Shown here one piece after another: positions 48,101 through 59,692 of a stretch of 64,000 nt of DNA. Every line of letters begins with the position of its first letter. The first letter of the stretch is position 1. Origin of the DNA: Aselliscus stoliczkanus (lineage: Eukaryota > Chordata > Mammalia > Chiroptera > Hipposideridae). The notes beneath the pieces were generated by a model. The model had not been told where the DNA came from and searched no databases. It was given only the letters and a program-made list of their open reading frames with translations. Location: contig CM066733.1 of the NCBI GenBank assembly GCA_033961575.1, forward strand, positions 137,876,421 through 137,940,420, in the 5' to 3' direction. A program made the translations under genes and the position numbers.

Positions 48101-48326
48101 GGTCCAGTCTTAACGAGTTCTACTTGCCTCTGCTTTCCCACCAGTATTTTGGTGAGATTCTCGTTTACTCATGATTTTACAGAGGCTAACAGAGCACAAT
48201 GATAAAGAAGGACTAGAAGTCGGGCTCACTGTTCTGAGTTCCATGTTTTTATGAGGGTTTCTCAACAGGAATATACATCTGGTAGGTTAGTAAGCCACAC
48301 TTAAATGGTTCTCCATGTTGCTAATA
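45171..48326. other. Mostly unique sequence
   Basis: No gene. 46270-46910 is repeat-free to my eye, of mixed composition, with an octamer ATGCAAAT at 46579-46586. G-runs with single-T spacers lie at 47816-47835. The 61-63 codon frames here have no domain. Confidence 0.45.
47816..47835 (+). other. G-rich tract, possible quadruplex
   Basis: G6, G7 and G5 runs separated by single T. Three visible runs; the G6 and G7 runs could be split to give four. Confidence 0.6.
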
Positions 48327-48341
48327 AAAGATACAGCCAAG

Positions 48342-48480
48342 GGCCGGCCCAGTGGCACGGTAGTTAGGAGCTGGCTTTGGGAAGCCAGCAGCCCCGGTTC
48401 GGATCCCACATATGAGGGCCAGTGACACTGCCCTCTAAAAAAAATAAAAAATTAAAAAAAAAATTAAAAAAAAAAAAAAA
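48342..48480 (+). mobile_element. SINE family A copy
   Basis: GGCCGGCCCAGTGGCACGGT head, body to GACACTGCCCTCTAAAA and a long A/T tail. Target duplication AAAGATACAGCCAAG (ending 48341) versus AAGAGATACAGCCAAG (ending 48495). Confidence 0.94.
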
Positions 48481-48615
48481 AGAGATACAGCCAAGCTTAT
48501 AACTGAACATAGATAACAAAAACCTTGATTATATTTCCCCAACCAACCACTAGAATGAAATGTGACTTCTGGTTTAGGTTAACTAAAAATTGGGCAGTAA
48601 AAAAAGTTACAATTT

Positions 48616-48726
48616 GGGCCGGCTGAGTGGTGCGGTGGTTAAACGCTGGCTTGGGAAACTAGCCGCCCCGGTTCGGGTCCCACATGTGAGGGCCAGTGAC
48701 ACTGCCCTCAAAAAAAAAAAAAAAAA
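48616..48726 (+). mobile_element. SINE family A copy
   Basis: GGGCCGGCTGAGTGGTGCGG head, body to GACACTGCCCTCAAAA, pure A tail. Target duplication AAAAAAGTTACAATTT ending at 48615 and again at 48741. Only 136 bp from the preceding copy, with an independent target site. Confidence 0.94.
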
Positions 48727-49039
48727 AAAAAGTTACAATTTGCACTAATTAAGTTGGACATAAAAGAAAGAAAACTTCAGAGTAAAGTAGGTGGCCACTG
48801 TGTTTCCATTAAAAGAAAAGAACAAACACTGGGAGACTTGCTAGGGGACATTTACCTCCTTGCTCACTTACGTGCCTACCAAGACCCTCCCCCTATTGAA
48901 GTTACTAACATGGGTCCAGGAACAAAGTAAAGGAGAAACACAAAATTAAACATATAAAGTCTTACGATATTTGATCAAATTTATGATTCCTCCAATTCTT
49001 TAAATGTCTTGTTGTATCTGGTCATTGCTTATATGCTAG

Positions 49040-49400
49040 CCTAATTTCCTTCCAATTTCCTTTTGCTCTGCTTGCTTTTTACCTTTGTTTGAGCCAGAGT
49101 AAGTTTCTCTATGTTCCTGGAAAGTGCCAAAAAATTTCCTACTTCAGGACCTTTGCACAGAATGCTCTTTCCCTGACTCTTCACCAGGTAAATTATACTT
49201 TGGATCTCAGTTTAAACATGATGTCTTCAAGGAGGCCCTTCTCTGAAGCCTGAGCTAAAGGTTCTATCACAATTAGTTTTCAAAACATGTTTATAAACGT
49301 TTCCTCTTCTTTTTTTGAACTATGCATTTATTTGTGTTACAATGTGTTTCCTAACTTTAATGTTTATCCTATTGAACTGGACTTGTTTAACAGTAAGAAT
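49040..49400 (-). mobile_element. LINE-2 3' fragment (antisense)
   Basis: 'ttcaggacctttgcacagaa' (49143-49162), 'gctctttccctgactcttca' (49164-49183) and 'tcaaggaggcccttctctga' (49227-49246) are the L2 complement. The 122-codon frame from 49315 starts near its end and has no domain. Confidence 0.72.
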
Positions 49401-49744
49401 ACATATTAGCGCATGTGAAAAAAAGTCCAGAGGTAGGACAGACTTCAAGATTGTTAGACCAATAAAAAAATTAGATTGTAGAATGGCTGCCAGGGATTCA
49501 GATATGCTTGCTCATGTTTTGAAGGAGAGAGAGAGCTCATTTGCAGACTTAAGACCAAGGAAAATCTTCCTTAAGACTCCAGAAAACCTAATTTCACATT
49601 TTTTTTGGACAACATTAGATGACAAATATATTCTTGAACCGATCAATGGCAACAAAGAAGGGATTTCTTTTGGTCCAATCTGACCCATCCTTGGAAAACC
49701 AAGATCAAGGTGTCAGCAGTGTTGATTTCCTCTGAGAGCTATGA

Positions 49745-49920
49745 GGAAAAAATTTATTCCAGGTCCCTCTCCTTGGCTAGAATAAGGTCATCTTTGCATC
49801 TTCACATTGTCTTTCCTTTCTACATTTTCATGCCCAAATTTCCTCTTCTTATAAGGATACCAGTCATATTGAATTTGGGCCAATATTGTTCTTTTTGACC
49901 TGTAAATCTGTTTATCCTCT
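49745..49920 (+). mobile_element. Old interspersed repeat, copy 3 (partial)
   Basis: 'aggtccctctccttggctag' (49761-49780), 'tcctcttcttataaggatac' (49841-49860), 'cagtcatattgaatttgggc' (49861-49880) are the middle of the same family as 31090-31500. Confidence 0.6.
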
Positions 49921-50099
49921 GATCCTTATTATAGTAAACTCAGCTCAACCCATCTAGTTCAACAAGTCACATGTTAGATATGCTAACTTTTTCTCTATCA
50001 AAATTTTAAATTCTATATTACTTGTGCTCTTTAATGCTCATTATATTTGTCCTATCTTTCTACGCCATGTTACTACCATTTTAGTTAAAAACCTCATTA

Positions 50100-50750
50100 T
50101 ACCAAAATAGCACTGACCTTAATTGCTTGCTGCCTAAGCTTTGGTTTTTACTCTATCCTCCATGTGGTTATCAGAGATGTTTCCTAAGATGAAAAATTGT
50201 TCCTGTCACATCCTATTTGAAGTGTTTTATTGGCTCCCAGAGCTCACAGAATGAACTATAAAATGTAGGTCTAACAGAGAAGAATTTTGATAATGCTTTT
50301 CTTACTTATTTCTCTAGGGATGTGCTTATATTCTCCACATTTCTATGATCCCTTTGCTTCTGTAAGGTGTGTTAGTTTTATATTTCTGAACCCCCATGAG
50401 TTCTACACCCTATGCCTGGAGGATCTCATTCAAGGCCCTCACTCCTTTCTTGCATCCTTCAACATCCCTAAGTGTTATATCTTCTTAGAAGAATTTCTAC
50501 CATGCACGTTTCTTACCTCCATCCCCAGGGAACACTAACCGTACCGGTTCCTCTGCACCATCACTTATTTTCTCAAAATACCACCTCTAACTATAGCATA
50601 CGTGCTGAAACATTAGACACATTTCTACTAAGCTGTAAAATTTTTGAGAGTAGGGATTATGCATTAGTCATTAATTATGACTTTGTTTTATGGTGCCTGT
50701 CATGTAAATAGATACTCAGTGGATATTTGTTAAATGTATTAAATTAACAG
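50100..50750 (-). mobile_element. LINE-2 fragment (antisense)
   Basis: 'attggctcccagagctcaca' (50229-50248), 'attcaaggccctcactcctt' (50428-50447), 'ttttgagagtagggattatg' (50642-50661) and 'actcagtggatatttgttaa' (50714-50733) follow the complement of the L2 3' half. The 83- and 79-codon frames are shadows. Confidence 0.7.
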
Positions 50751-51324
50751 ACCTTTGCAGTCATTAATTCCAAGCATTTTTATAAGGGAGTCCTTGTATA
50801 CAATATTTCATAAAGATGTTAATTTATCAAGTCCTTGAAGATGTACTTAGGTATTTCATTTCTTTTTATTTGATGTCAATAGGTTAGATGACTTAAAAAA
50901 ATAATATTTATAAAGGACCAATTCACTGGCATGCATTTGGGTTGAAAATTGCCCAGGTGATCAGTTTATCAATCCCTAATTAAATAAAGGCTCCTGTTAA
51001 AAAACATTTAGAGATTTTAGTTCAATGTAAGTGAACCGACATGGTAATGCAATTGTCAGTTGTATTAAGTGCATTATAGTTTTATGTTTAAGGAAATATT
51101 ACTCCCACCGTCTTGTACATAAGGAGTTCACAACTCGGGAATCAGGGCTAAGTCTAAATATTTTGAAAAAGAAATCCTGATGAAATACAGCTCCAGAAAG
51201 AAGGTTATTGGAATTGAGTGAAGAGTATAAACCATATATGGTAGAAATATAACATATACACATTTATTTTTAATTCACCTTTCCCAAAGAGGTGACTTCT
51301 CTGCAAACTTCACTCGTTCATTTA
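50751..51324. other. Unassigned AT-rich sequence
   Basis: No gene or repeat recognised. Confidence 0.4.
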
Positions 51325-51348
51325 AGAGAAAGAGAGAGAGAGAGAAAC

Positions 51349-51404
<56 letters not shown>
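51325..51404. repeat. (GA)n microsatellite
   Basis: About 80 bp of GA with a few AAA or AAC breaks in the first third, uninterrupted from 51355 on. Confidence 0.97.
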
Positions 51405-51407
<3 letters not shown>

Positions 51408-51989
51408 TTAAAGAAGATTGCTATTAAAACGGAATGGCATAAACCCTACTGGAAATGAGGAACGCTAGAACCTTTCATTCCTTCCCTATTCACCACAAGG
51501 GATTTGTTAGTTATATGATAAAGTGGCTTGAATTCACAGACAGCTATATGTAGACTTTGTTTTTGTTGCTTTTGTCATGGCTCTCCAATGAATGAATATT
51601 GCATTCATTAAACAATATGTCCATGTTATATGGATAACTTAAGGGATTTCAAATGTAACTTTATTTTAACTATGCCCATTTCCACCATTCTTACTAACTT
51701 TAGAATCCAAACTTTCAGATAAAATGTAGTATGAGAAATTCTTGAGAAGAATTTTTAGGAAAGTTAAAACTGGAGACAAGATGAACTAGAAGGAAAATGA
51801 TAAATGTATTCAAATACTAACGTATATCAAATCATGCTCTGTAGTGTTAGGAATAAGAATTTGTGCAAATATGTGAAAGTTACAACGGGTCACATTTCAA
51901 CTTGCATGTAGAAGAAGAGTTATCAGGGCAACACTTAGCCTTGCTTAGCTGGTAAAACTGAGCTGGATGTATATGTATATGTATATGTA
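51405..51989. other. Unassigned AT-rich sequence
   Basis: No gene or repeat recognised; ends with a (GTATAT)n tract (51968-51989) next to the MITE. Confidence 0.4.
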
Positions 51990-52225
51990 CAGAGAGTGCC
52001 AAAAAAAATGTATACATATTTTAAGAAAGAAAAATTGTGTTTGAATTTTAATACTCAATATATACTGATAAAAAAAGATGAATATAAGCCACATTGACTT
52101 CTGCAGTTACAAGAGACGCTCAAAGTGGTTACCATCAGCATCCAGACGCCTCTGATGACAGCGAACTACCGCTTGAGCAATGTTGACCAAAGTGTCCACT
52201 TGTATACATTTTTCTGGCACCCCTG

Positions 52226-52226
<1 letters not shown>
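51990..52226 (-). mobile_element. Tc1/mariner-type MITE, copy 2, inverted
   Basis: Left end CAGAGAGTGCCAAAAAAAAT, right end in complement CAGGGGTGCCAGAAAAATGT, bordered by TA on both sides (51988-51989 and 52227-52228). The interior is the reverse complement of 6116-6348 (for example 'gagcaatgttgaccaaagtg' versus 'cactttggtcaacgttgctc'). Non-coding. Confidence 0.9.
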
Positions 52227-52228
<2 letters not shown>

Positions 52229-52269
<41 letters not shown>

Positions 52270-52274
52270 ACACA
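52229..52274. repeat. (CA)n microsatellite
   Basis: About 22 CA units with one CT interruption, directly abutting the MITE's TA. Confidence 0.97.
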
Positions 52275-52379
52275 TTTCTTCTAGATTTATCTACCACCCT
52301 TCTCTATCTTTCTCAATGTCCTTGAAGACTGCTCCACATGTCCTACATCACACATCATAGGGTTCTCTGGCTACTAGAT

Positions 52380-52775
52380 TCCTGGTTCTGCTAATGAGGG
52401 TAGGAGAAGGAGAACAGAAAGCAAAATGAGAATGAAATCAGAGTATTTATCCTCTGGCTCCAACCTAGTGGGGAGAGGGGGAGGGCATCATGGGATGGCC
52501 TCACCTCTTATGTGAAGATCACAATTACCATCAGGCAACCTGTCCACACAGGCCTCTGTGTTTCTTGTTTCAGTTACTTTCCCTCTCGTTGCCACTTCAG
52601 GCCTAGGGTTCCCTTGCCTATATGATACAAGCCTTAGGATATTGTTATTCAACATGACTTTCCTATATTCTCTACATACCTTATAAATAGTCCCCTTCTT
52701 ATATCTCTTCAAATTATCCCAATTTGTGCATGCCATCTCCTGTTTCCTGCTGTGACACTGACTGACATAGAAAAT
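52380..52775 (+). mobile_element. Possible old ERVL/MaLR-type LTR
   Basis: 'ttataaatagtccccttctt' (52680-52699), 'ctcttcaaattatcccaatt' (52706-52725) and 'cctgtttcctgctgtgacactg' region (52738-52759) resemble an old LTR ending. Boundaries not found. The minus-strand 82-codon frame has no domain. Confidence 0.4.
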
Positions 52776-54227
52776 CTTTGAAAATTTTATGAATGCTTAA
52801 ACCTTCACTTCAAAGGTAAAACAAAAAGAAAAGAAAAAAAGAACATCACCCCTGCAAAAACAAACAAACAAACAAACAAAAAAACCAAACCCATATGTAA
52901 TTACAATTCTCTATTTCTATATTTATTAACCCAAACAAAATTATTCATTCTTACATATGTAAAGGACTTGGGTAGCATTTTGCAGCATTAAACAGAGATT
53001 GGTTTTTTCAGTCTATTCCAGCAAACAAGGAAATTAATATCAACTTTCAGATAATATCAACTGATCTAAGAGACATAGAAAACACAGCTTCCTTCTGAGA
53101 TCTGATGGGTGAATCATTGTTCACATGAAAAGCAAAAGATAAAATGTAATTTGCTTACTTCTTTTGACCTTGGTTGATATTTCTGACCTTACCAAACATT
53201 GAATGACTTCTGTTATAGCTGGAAAGCTCTTTTGCCATGGTTTTTCAAAGACCGTTTAGGATCTTTTGACAAGTGTAAATTTGATTCAATAGATTCTCCT
53301 ATAATAAAATGTCAACCTTACTTTTTTTTGCCTGTATTTTTAGATACATATTCATCACTTGATATCATCTCTTTCTAGCCAAGCAGCAGATACAATACTA
53401 ATAGCAACACAATGTGTGAGCAGAGACTTCAGAGGAATCTGGAGCTCGAAGAATCCAGGAGAACATTTGCAGACAGAATCAGAATGGAAGACGCCTTTGC
53501 CTTGCCACTCACAGCGATTGCTAAAGGAATGCACTGTTGTTAACACCACTCCATACACAGGAAACGCAGCTTCAGTGTCATTATAAGATACAGTCTCTTC
53601 TCAAGTATTGAGAACAAATGTTAAGACAGGGAAGCCAATGGCTAATGAAATGTTCAACCTTAGCCAGGGGTGACCCACAGTAAAACTGCAAAGTGAACTT
53701 GGACTTTCACCTTCTGCCATATCTCCTATGAAAACCTAAGAGATTCCTTGTTGATCTTTATTCTAATTTGCCCTCTCAACAAACATTGTTTTGCCAGGGC
53801 TGCATTTTCAAAGCTTATTTTTATAGCATTTAAACTTATCTTTGCTCAAAAGCTCATAAAAGACGAGTGTATTTACACTTTGATAAAGATTTTTGAGATA
53901 AATAGCCTTGACAATCTTGAAAAAATTCTTTGTTGATAAAATATTAGAATTTCAAGGAAATAAAATTCAATAGAATATTATCTACTACAAGCCTTGTTTT
54001 TCTGGTTACACAGTCATGTGTTTCTTTATGTAGAACTCTCTCCATTTCTATAATTCTCTGGGACATTAGGAAACTATCCTTAAACCCTATCCCCAACCAC
54101 ACTTCATCACACAGCTCAGATTAAAGCTTATAATGATCCACAAACTATAATTGAAAAGTTATAAGAAAGATTTAAAACAAAAGCTTTACTAACAACATCT
54201 AAATTTTAAAAAGTAAAAGCTACATTT
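52776..54227. other. Unassigned sequence
   Basis: Mostly AT-rich with (CAAA)n at 52855-52880. The 53330-53600 block is GC-richer with open frames on both strands (67 and 75 codons) after a T-rich tract and AG; see findings. Confidence 0.4.
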
Positions 54228-54243
54228 TAGAAAAGCAAAAGTA

Positions 54244-54438
54244 AGGGCTGGCCGAGTGGCTCAGTTGGTTAAGAGCTAAGCTCAAGAGTGCAAGCTGAAA
54301 AAAAAAAAAAAAAAAGAGTGCAAGCTGAGCTCTGAGCAACGGCGGTTCGAGGCCAGCCCAAGCTGAGTTGCCATTGAGCTGCCAAAAGGTAGCAGGAGGG
54401 CTCAGCTAAAAAAAAAAAAAAAAAAAAGACTTAAGGTG
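54244..54438 (+). mobile_element. SINE family B copy with internal poly(A) insertion
   Basis: Head GGGCTGGCCGAGTGGCTCAG, then TTGGTTAAGAGCTAAGCTCA. At 54284-54298 AAGAGTGCAAGCTGA is followed by about 18 A and then repeated at 54314-54328. The element resumes with GAGCTCTGAGCAACGGCGGT and ends 'aggagggctcagct' plus A-tail and 11 extra bases. Target duplication TAGAAAAGCAAAAGTA (54228-54243 and 54439-54454), exact. Confidence 0.93.
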
Positions 54439-54460
54439 TAGAAAAGCAAAAGTAGTTGGC

Positions 54461-54503
54461 AAATATTGCTACCTAGCAAGAAGCATGCTAGGTAGCAATG
54501 TTT
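54461..54503. other. Perfect hairpin (18-bp stem including one G-T pair)
   Basis: Arms AAATATTGCTACCTAGCA (54461-54478) and TGCTAGGTAGCAATGTTT (54486-54503), loop AGAAGCA. Fourteen innermost pairs are perfect. Confidence 0.9.
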
Positions 54504-56694
54504 GACTATAGATTCTATTCTGCAATCCTGCAAAATTTATACCAATGTCCTGGCAGATTTCTGTTTCTTCCCAGAGAATCCTAAGAAGTCAAGGTCTGAA
54601 GGAAAGAATTTTGAGATAGATTTTATCAATCATAATTTTGAATAATTTATTCAATATTCAAATACGTTGTTTTTTTCACAGACACTGAGCTCTTGTTATA
54701 GGGAGAAGGGGAATATCCAGCCATGTGCCCAACCTGGAAGGAAACATGTGCTTTTACTCAGCAAGAGTATAGAAAGAGCTATGAATGGCTATAGAGTAAT
54801 GCAATTTGTCACAAGTATCTCAAGATTACACAAAGTGCTATAAGATTTCCAAGGAGGAAGTGAAGGAACATACAAAGAAAAAGATCAATATACAACTTCA
54901 TTTTTTCTCCTCATTAAAAACCTTTTAACTATATGCAACACTTCAAAACAAGACATACATATGCTATGTTCTAACACAAAGGGCCACTTTAATTCTTATT
55001 GCAATTTTCACAGGTCTGATTTTTTTTCCGCATATTTATCAGTTAGTAGATTTATCTAGCAAAAATGATCTACTGCTGGTTGCTTGGCAGATACCAGCTA
55101 ACTCATCTATTTCATATGATTCATAGAATTCCTAAAATAGCAGTGAACCACTCAGAAAATTGCAAAACAAACATGGAGACTGAAATGTTATTAGATAAAT
55201 CCTGATAAGAGACATGCAATGGAAATATTATTTCATTCTTGTTCTTTCAGTCTAACTTTCTCTCATTTCAATCTAGATGAAGTTTCTTTGGCATTTTCTA
55301 TGAAGATAAAACATGACTCTGCTAATCATTAAAATACAGTCATACAGCACTTGGAATACTAATTTTCAAGATAATTTTGTGTGACATCTTTGTTTCCTGT
55401 TTATTTTTATTTCACTTTCTTTGGAGAGTGGTTTAAGACTTTGAGGGCACGAGGGCGAGGCCTATGGAAATCCATCAACCTCCTGGCTTCTGCTGTAGTT
55501 CTCTGGGGGTAATAGTGGTTTTTTGGAGGATTCAGTCATGTCCAAAATATCTATTTGTCAAAGCTGACAGTGAGAACAGAAAGACTAATGGGCACAACTA
55601 CAGGAGAGCTGAATTATTTACTCAGTCTTCCTCCCTAGACATACCCGACCAGGACACATGCTAGGCCATCTCTTTATATTAGTTCCAGCATTTGCATGTG
55701 GGAGTGAAAGTGCCAGCTCTATGTACTTCATTAGTTCGTTTTGAGCATAATGTGATAATGAGAAAATGTTGCATAAAAAGTGGACATGAAAACAACATCA
55801 AGGAGAATGTATAAGAGATGTTATGATTGCTTTCCAGAAATATATTTTTGCTTCATTTGGAGGTTCAGAAATAGGCAATATTTAGTATAAATACAAAAAC
55901 AAATTTTAAGAAAACATAGAAATCTGTTTCTAAGACAAGGCTGGAAAATTAGCTTAGTGATTTCCAACAAGAGCTTATAGAAGTCTAAGAATTTTTATGA
56001 CCATAAGAAAACAAATGGCTTTAGCTAAAACAAGATGAACTCTGGAACTGAGTAAATACCCAGAAGGCAACACTTAGGGCAAATGGAAACTGGGCTTAAT
56101 CCCTAGACAGGCCAATCTTTATTCCAAAGTTTAGAGAAGGAACTCAGTTTCCGTTGTCCAAGAGAACACTCTAAGATCCAAGGTAAAGGGAAATGGCCTC
56201 TTTGCCCTTTATAGATGGATAAAAATTATTTTCATTTACTCTTACACGTTATAAATTGAGAAACTGAATTGACCATCTTCCAGGCCCCCTCTCCCGTCCC
56301 TAGGGCCCTCTTCCTGTGCTCTTGATATTTCTTGTAAAGCATTATTTATAACAAGATTTTGCTATGTTGGATGACTTTAGACACCTATGAGGACATAGAT
56401 TGATGTTTGGTGAATCAAATTAATCTCAATATAGATTTAAAAATTGTTACCCCGTAACTTCTCCTCACAGAGAATTTTAGTGACAGAATAGCCAATCTAA
56501 AATAAAACACAGCTGCAACTTAGTTGAATATCACAGATACAAATTTCAACAAAGAGGAATTACCACACTAAAAGCATGTTGCAAGAAAAACATGTTCCAA
56601 GAAAACTAGTACAAAATCAATGCACTGGGTTTGCATTACCAATTGTACACACAAATAAAATATTCAATTCACTTAACAGGAGTTTGGATTTAGG
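54504..56694. other. Unassigned sequence
   Basis: No gene or confident repeat over 2.2 kb. The 66-codon frame at 55464-55664 has no domain. Confidence 0.45.
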
Positions 56695-56855
56695 TAGCTT
56701 TGGTTCAGATGCTGGCATTCTGTTCAGACTGCTAGGTACATAACATCATGGACAAATTTCTCAGCATCAATTATGTCTATCTTATAGATGTGTTTGGAGA
56801 TTAAATGAAAGAATATAAGTAAAATACTTAACACAATACCTGGAATTTCAGTATG
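56695..56855 (-). mobile_element. MIR fragment (antisense)
   Basis: 'gtttggagattaaatgaaag' (56791-56810), 'aatacttaacacaatacctgg' context and 'ggttcagatgctggcattct' (56702-56721) are the MIR complement. Confidence 0.78.
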
Positions 56856-56977
56856 AGGCAAATTGATGGCTAAATTTTAAAAGTTTGGACAGGAATTCAT
56901 TGGCTGGAAATGGAGATAGACACTCTAAGTAAAACAGATAAGAACAGACCTGTCTGTTTCATATTGGAACATTTAAG

Positions 56978-57130
56978 ACAGTGGTTCTCAAATGGATCAA
57001 ATATCAGAATCACCCAAGTATCTTTTTACAAAAATATTTTTTATTTAGGTCCTACTCTCAAACCTAGAATTCAGTGTTTAGCAGCTTGGGTCTTCTAATC
57101 ATCGGTTACATTTGGGAACCAATGGTGTAG
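56978..57130 (+). mobile_element. MER5-type hAT MITE
   Basis: Starts CAGTGGTTCTCAAATGGATC, includes 'atatcagaatcacccaagta' and ends near GGGAACCAATGG. The consensus begins CAGTGGTTCTCAAA, so this is a decayed MER5-like copy. Confidence 0.78.
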
Positions 57131-59214
57131 AATTTGCATAAAGATGTAGGGAGAGATATACTTGCAAGTTTGTGAGGCAAGATGAGAAAAATGTATAGAG
57201 ATTGAATACCAAGTTAAGGGGGATGTACTACACTTACTAAAGCTTGGCACACCATGACACACTTATGAAACAAGGGAATGTCATGTTCACAAGTTTGCTT
57301 TACTAAAAGAAATTTGGCAATAATGAGCCATAGATTAGGGTAAGAGTAGGCTGGGTAGACTAGTTAGGATACTACTGGGAGAATGGTTAGGAATCTATTG
57401 GACTAGCCCCAGAGAAAATCAAGAATGACTGGAATTAGGGAGATGGTGCTGAATGAGCTTCATGCAAGAGAGCAGCTAAGTTTAAATGAGAAGCAGTGAG
57501 TTAAAATAGGCAAAACATACCGTGGTGGAAAGGGGGTCAAGAGGAAAGAGTATGTCAAAATATGGAATACAATTTAAGATAAATACAAAGCTTACAGTTT
57601 AAGTAATATTTAAAAATTCCAGGGGATCAAAATAACTCGCAGTTTGAATCAAAATCAAATACAAGGTAAGTTACTGGCTGCTGCGTGGAAAGTGTCAGTG
57701 AGTTTCTTGCTGCTTGCCTATGAGCTCCAACTACATCATTTGTCCTCCTCCTTGAGGTTTTCTATAAAACTCACCGTCATTCCTTTTCATTTGTTGAGGA
57801 CATAGAGACTTGGGTTTTCCTACATGAATGACTGATCACACACCTCCACTGACAACTCCTTCACTTCTTAGGCTCTAATGACCCACACTTCAGCCACTCA
57901 CAGGTCAACTTTTAAAATTAAAAGTCAGTTAATGGCCACAATCTCTATCCCTTTAATGCTCATTGTTAACATCTGTCTGCCTGTGACTGCTTTTTCTCCC
58001 CAACTGACATCCATTTTCTTCATGACCTTTCTGTTTTGTTTTACTGCCTCATGCTTTATGGCTTGGAAGACTTCTCTTATATGTGTCATTTTGCCCTTGT
58101 GCGTGTATCCTGCTGACTTTCCCAAATACTCTGGGTCAGACTGCCTTCTCTCTTCCTATACCCAAACTGCAGAACATCACTGCAGAAACTGAATTTAACC
58201 AAATGGATTCACTACAAATTTATGACCTCCACTTGAACTGGGCCATTAATATTTCTAAGAACAATTTTTTTTTTTAATATTCCTGGTAGGTTTCCTCAAA
58301 ATAACAAATCACCCTGTCCCAGCAATAAACTTACCTACAAATCCACAGTGAAAATTGAGACTTAATGGAGCACGTTAGCTTTAAATCCCACACCTATAAA
58401 AATACTGCATATATTGATTTCTACATACGTACTTCTTTCCTCAGTGGCCTCAAAGAAAAATTGTTATTTCTTGCATTCAAAGATTATGCACCAAGCAGAT
58501 TCATCAACCTCACCCTATCTCCTCAGAGAACTGACCTTTCAATGACTCACCCTTCCCCCTGTGATTTCTACATCATAGTGTCCCCTGGCTCACTCTGTAT
58601 AGACTATAAACATGTTCAAGCATTTTCCATCTTTAAAAAAATCATTCTCCATAAACCCAAAGATATGCTGAAGCATCAAAGAGTTAGACATAAATAAGGA
58701 CATGCAAAAACAATTTAAGTATAAGTATAGTTTTTAATAAACTTAGAGGATGTGTGGAATTATAAGCACAAGATAAAGGAATCTAGGTCATCCCAACACC
58801 AAGTTACATTGCAGAAAACCTGCTCTACTAGATGGACACTTGTTCAATGAAAAACAAATGATCTATCACATGCACACCTCCTTTTTCTTATGGCATTCAC
58901 AGCTGAATCTAATCCTGCTAAATACACAAATCTGAATGTGTCTGCTCTCACCATGTTTTTACCATGTTCACTTTCATTTTCTTTTTCCTCTTGTACTAAT
59001 GCAATAAGGCTTCCATCAACATCACTCCACCAAAAGGGCTCTGGCTATGATCACTTATGATCTATGAACAAATTACAGGCTTTGTTTTAATTAATGTCTT
59101 TATGACATTTAACATTTGTTTGACCTTCTGTTTGAGCTGCTTCCTTCCTTCATTTCTTTATTCATAGAATATTTACGTTCTAAACATTGTCCTTTGATAA
59201 GTATGATGATTAAA
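57131..59214. other. Unassigned sequence
   Basis: 57690-58700 is C/T-rich with several 60-110 codon frames and may be a repeat that I do not recognise. No domain or splice-bounded exon is evident. Confidence 0.4.
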
Positions 59215-59580
59215 AACTCTTTGGGTTCAGGAGGTGGAGGTGGACAAAGTGGGTGACGATGTTCAAAAGGTGCAAACTTCCAGTTAGAAGATACATAAGC
59301 CCTGGAGATCTAATGTCCAGCATGGTGACTACAGTTAACAAAACTATTGGGTTGTCAGGAAAGTCACGACGTATTTTTTCTGTTCTTCGTTGCAAAAATG
59401 CGTCATGGCTTTTCCAACAACCCAATATACTGTATATTTGAAAGTTGCTAAGATAGATCTTAAAGGTTCTCATGTCGAGAAAAAAAAAGCGTAAGTGTAA
59501 TAATAGATGTCAACTAAACTTATTGTGCTAATCTTTTTGGAATACATACATATATCAAAACATTATGTTATATACCTGAA
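59215..59580 (+). mobile_element. LINE-1 3'UTR fragment (host of the palindromic MITE)
   Basis: 'ttcaaaaggtgcaaacttcc' (59262-59281), 'agttagaagatacataagcc', 'agcatggtgactacagttaa' (59319-59338), then after the MITE 'tatatttgaaagttgctaag' (59433-59452) and 'taaacttattgtgctaatct' are an L1 3' end. Confidence 0.8.
59347..59425. mobile_element. 79-bp palindromic mariner-type MITE
   Basis: TTGGGTTGTCAGGAAAGTCA...GACGTATTTTT opens the element and AAAAATGCGTCATGGCTTTT...CAACAACCCAA closes it in complement. Bordered by TA at 59345-59346 and 59426-59427. In size and layout it resembles primate MADE1 (about 80 bp), but the sequence differs. It is inserted into the L1 3'UTR. Confidence 0.9.
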
Positions 59581-59692
59581 CTAGAACTAGCCAAGAACTG
59601 AAAACATTACTATTCATTAATAGGTGAATGAATAAAGAAATTGAGATATATTCATACAAATGGACTATTACTCAGAAACAAAACAAAGAAAC

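Noticed and set aside
49315..49683. 122-codon frame with a hydrophobic N-terminus resembling a signal anchor
   Set aside because: It begins in the antisense L2 fragment, and T-rich sequence gives spurious hydrophobic residues; no domain or splice support.
51325..52274. CRISPR-like or other spaced repeat array
   Set aside because: Only simple GA and CA microsatellites and a MITE are present; there is no regular repeat-spacer pattern.
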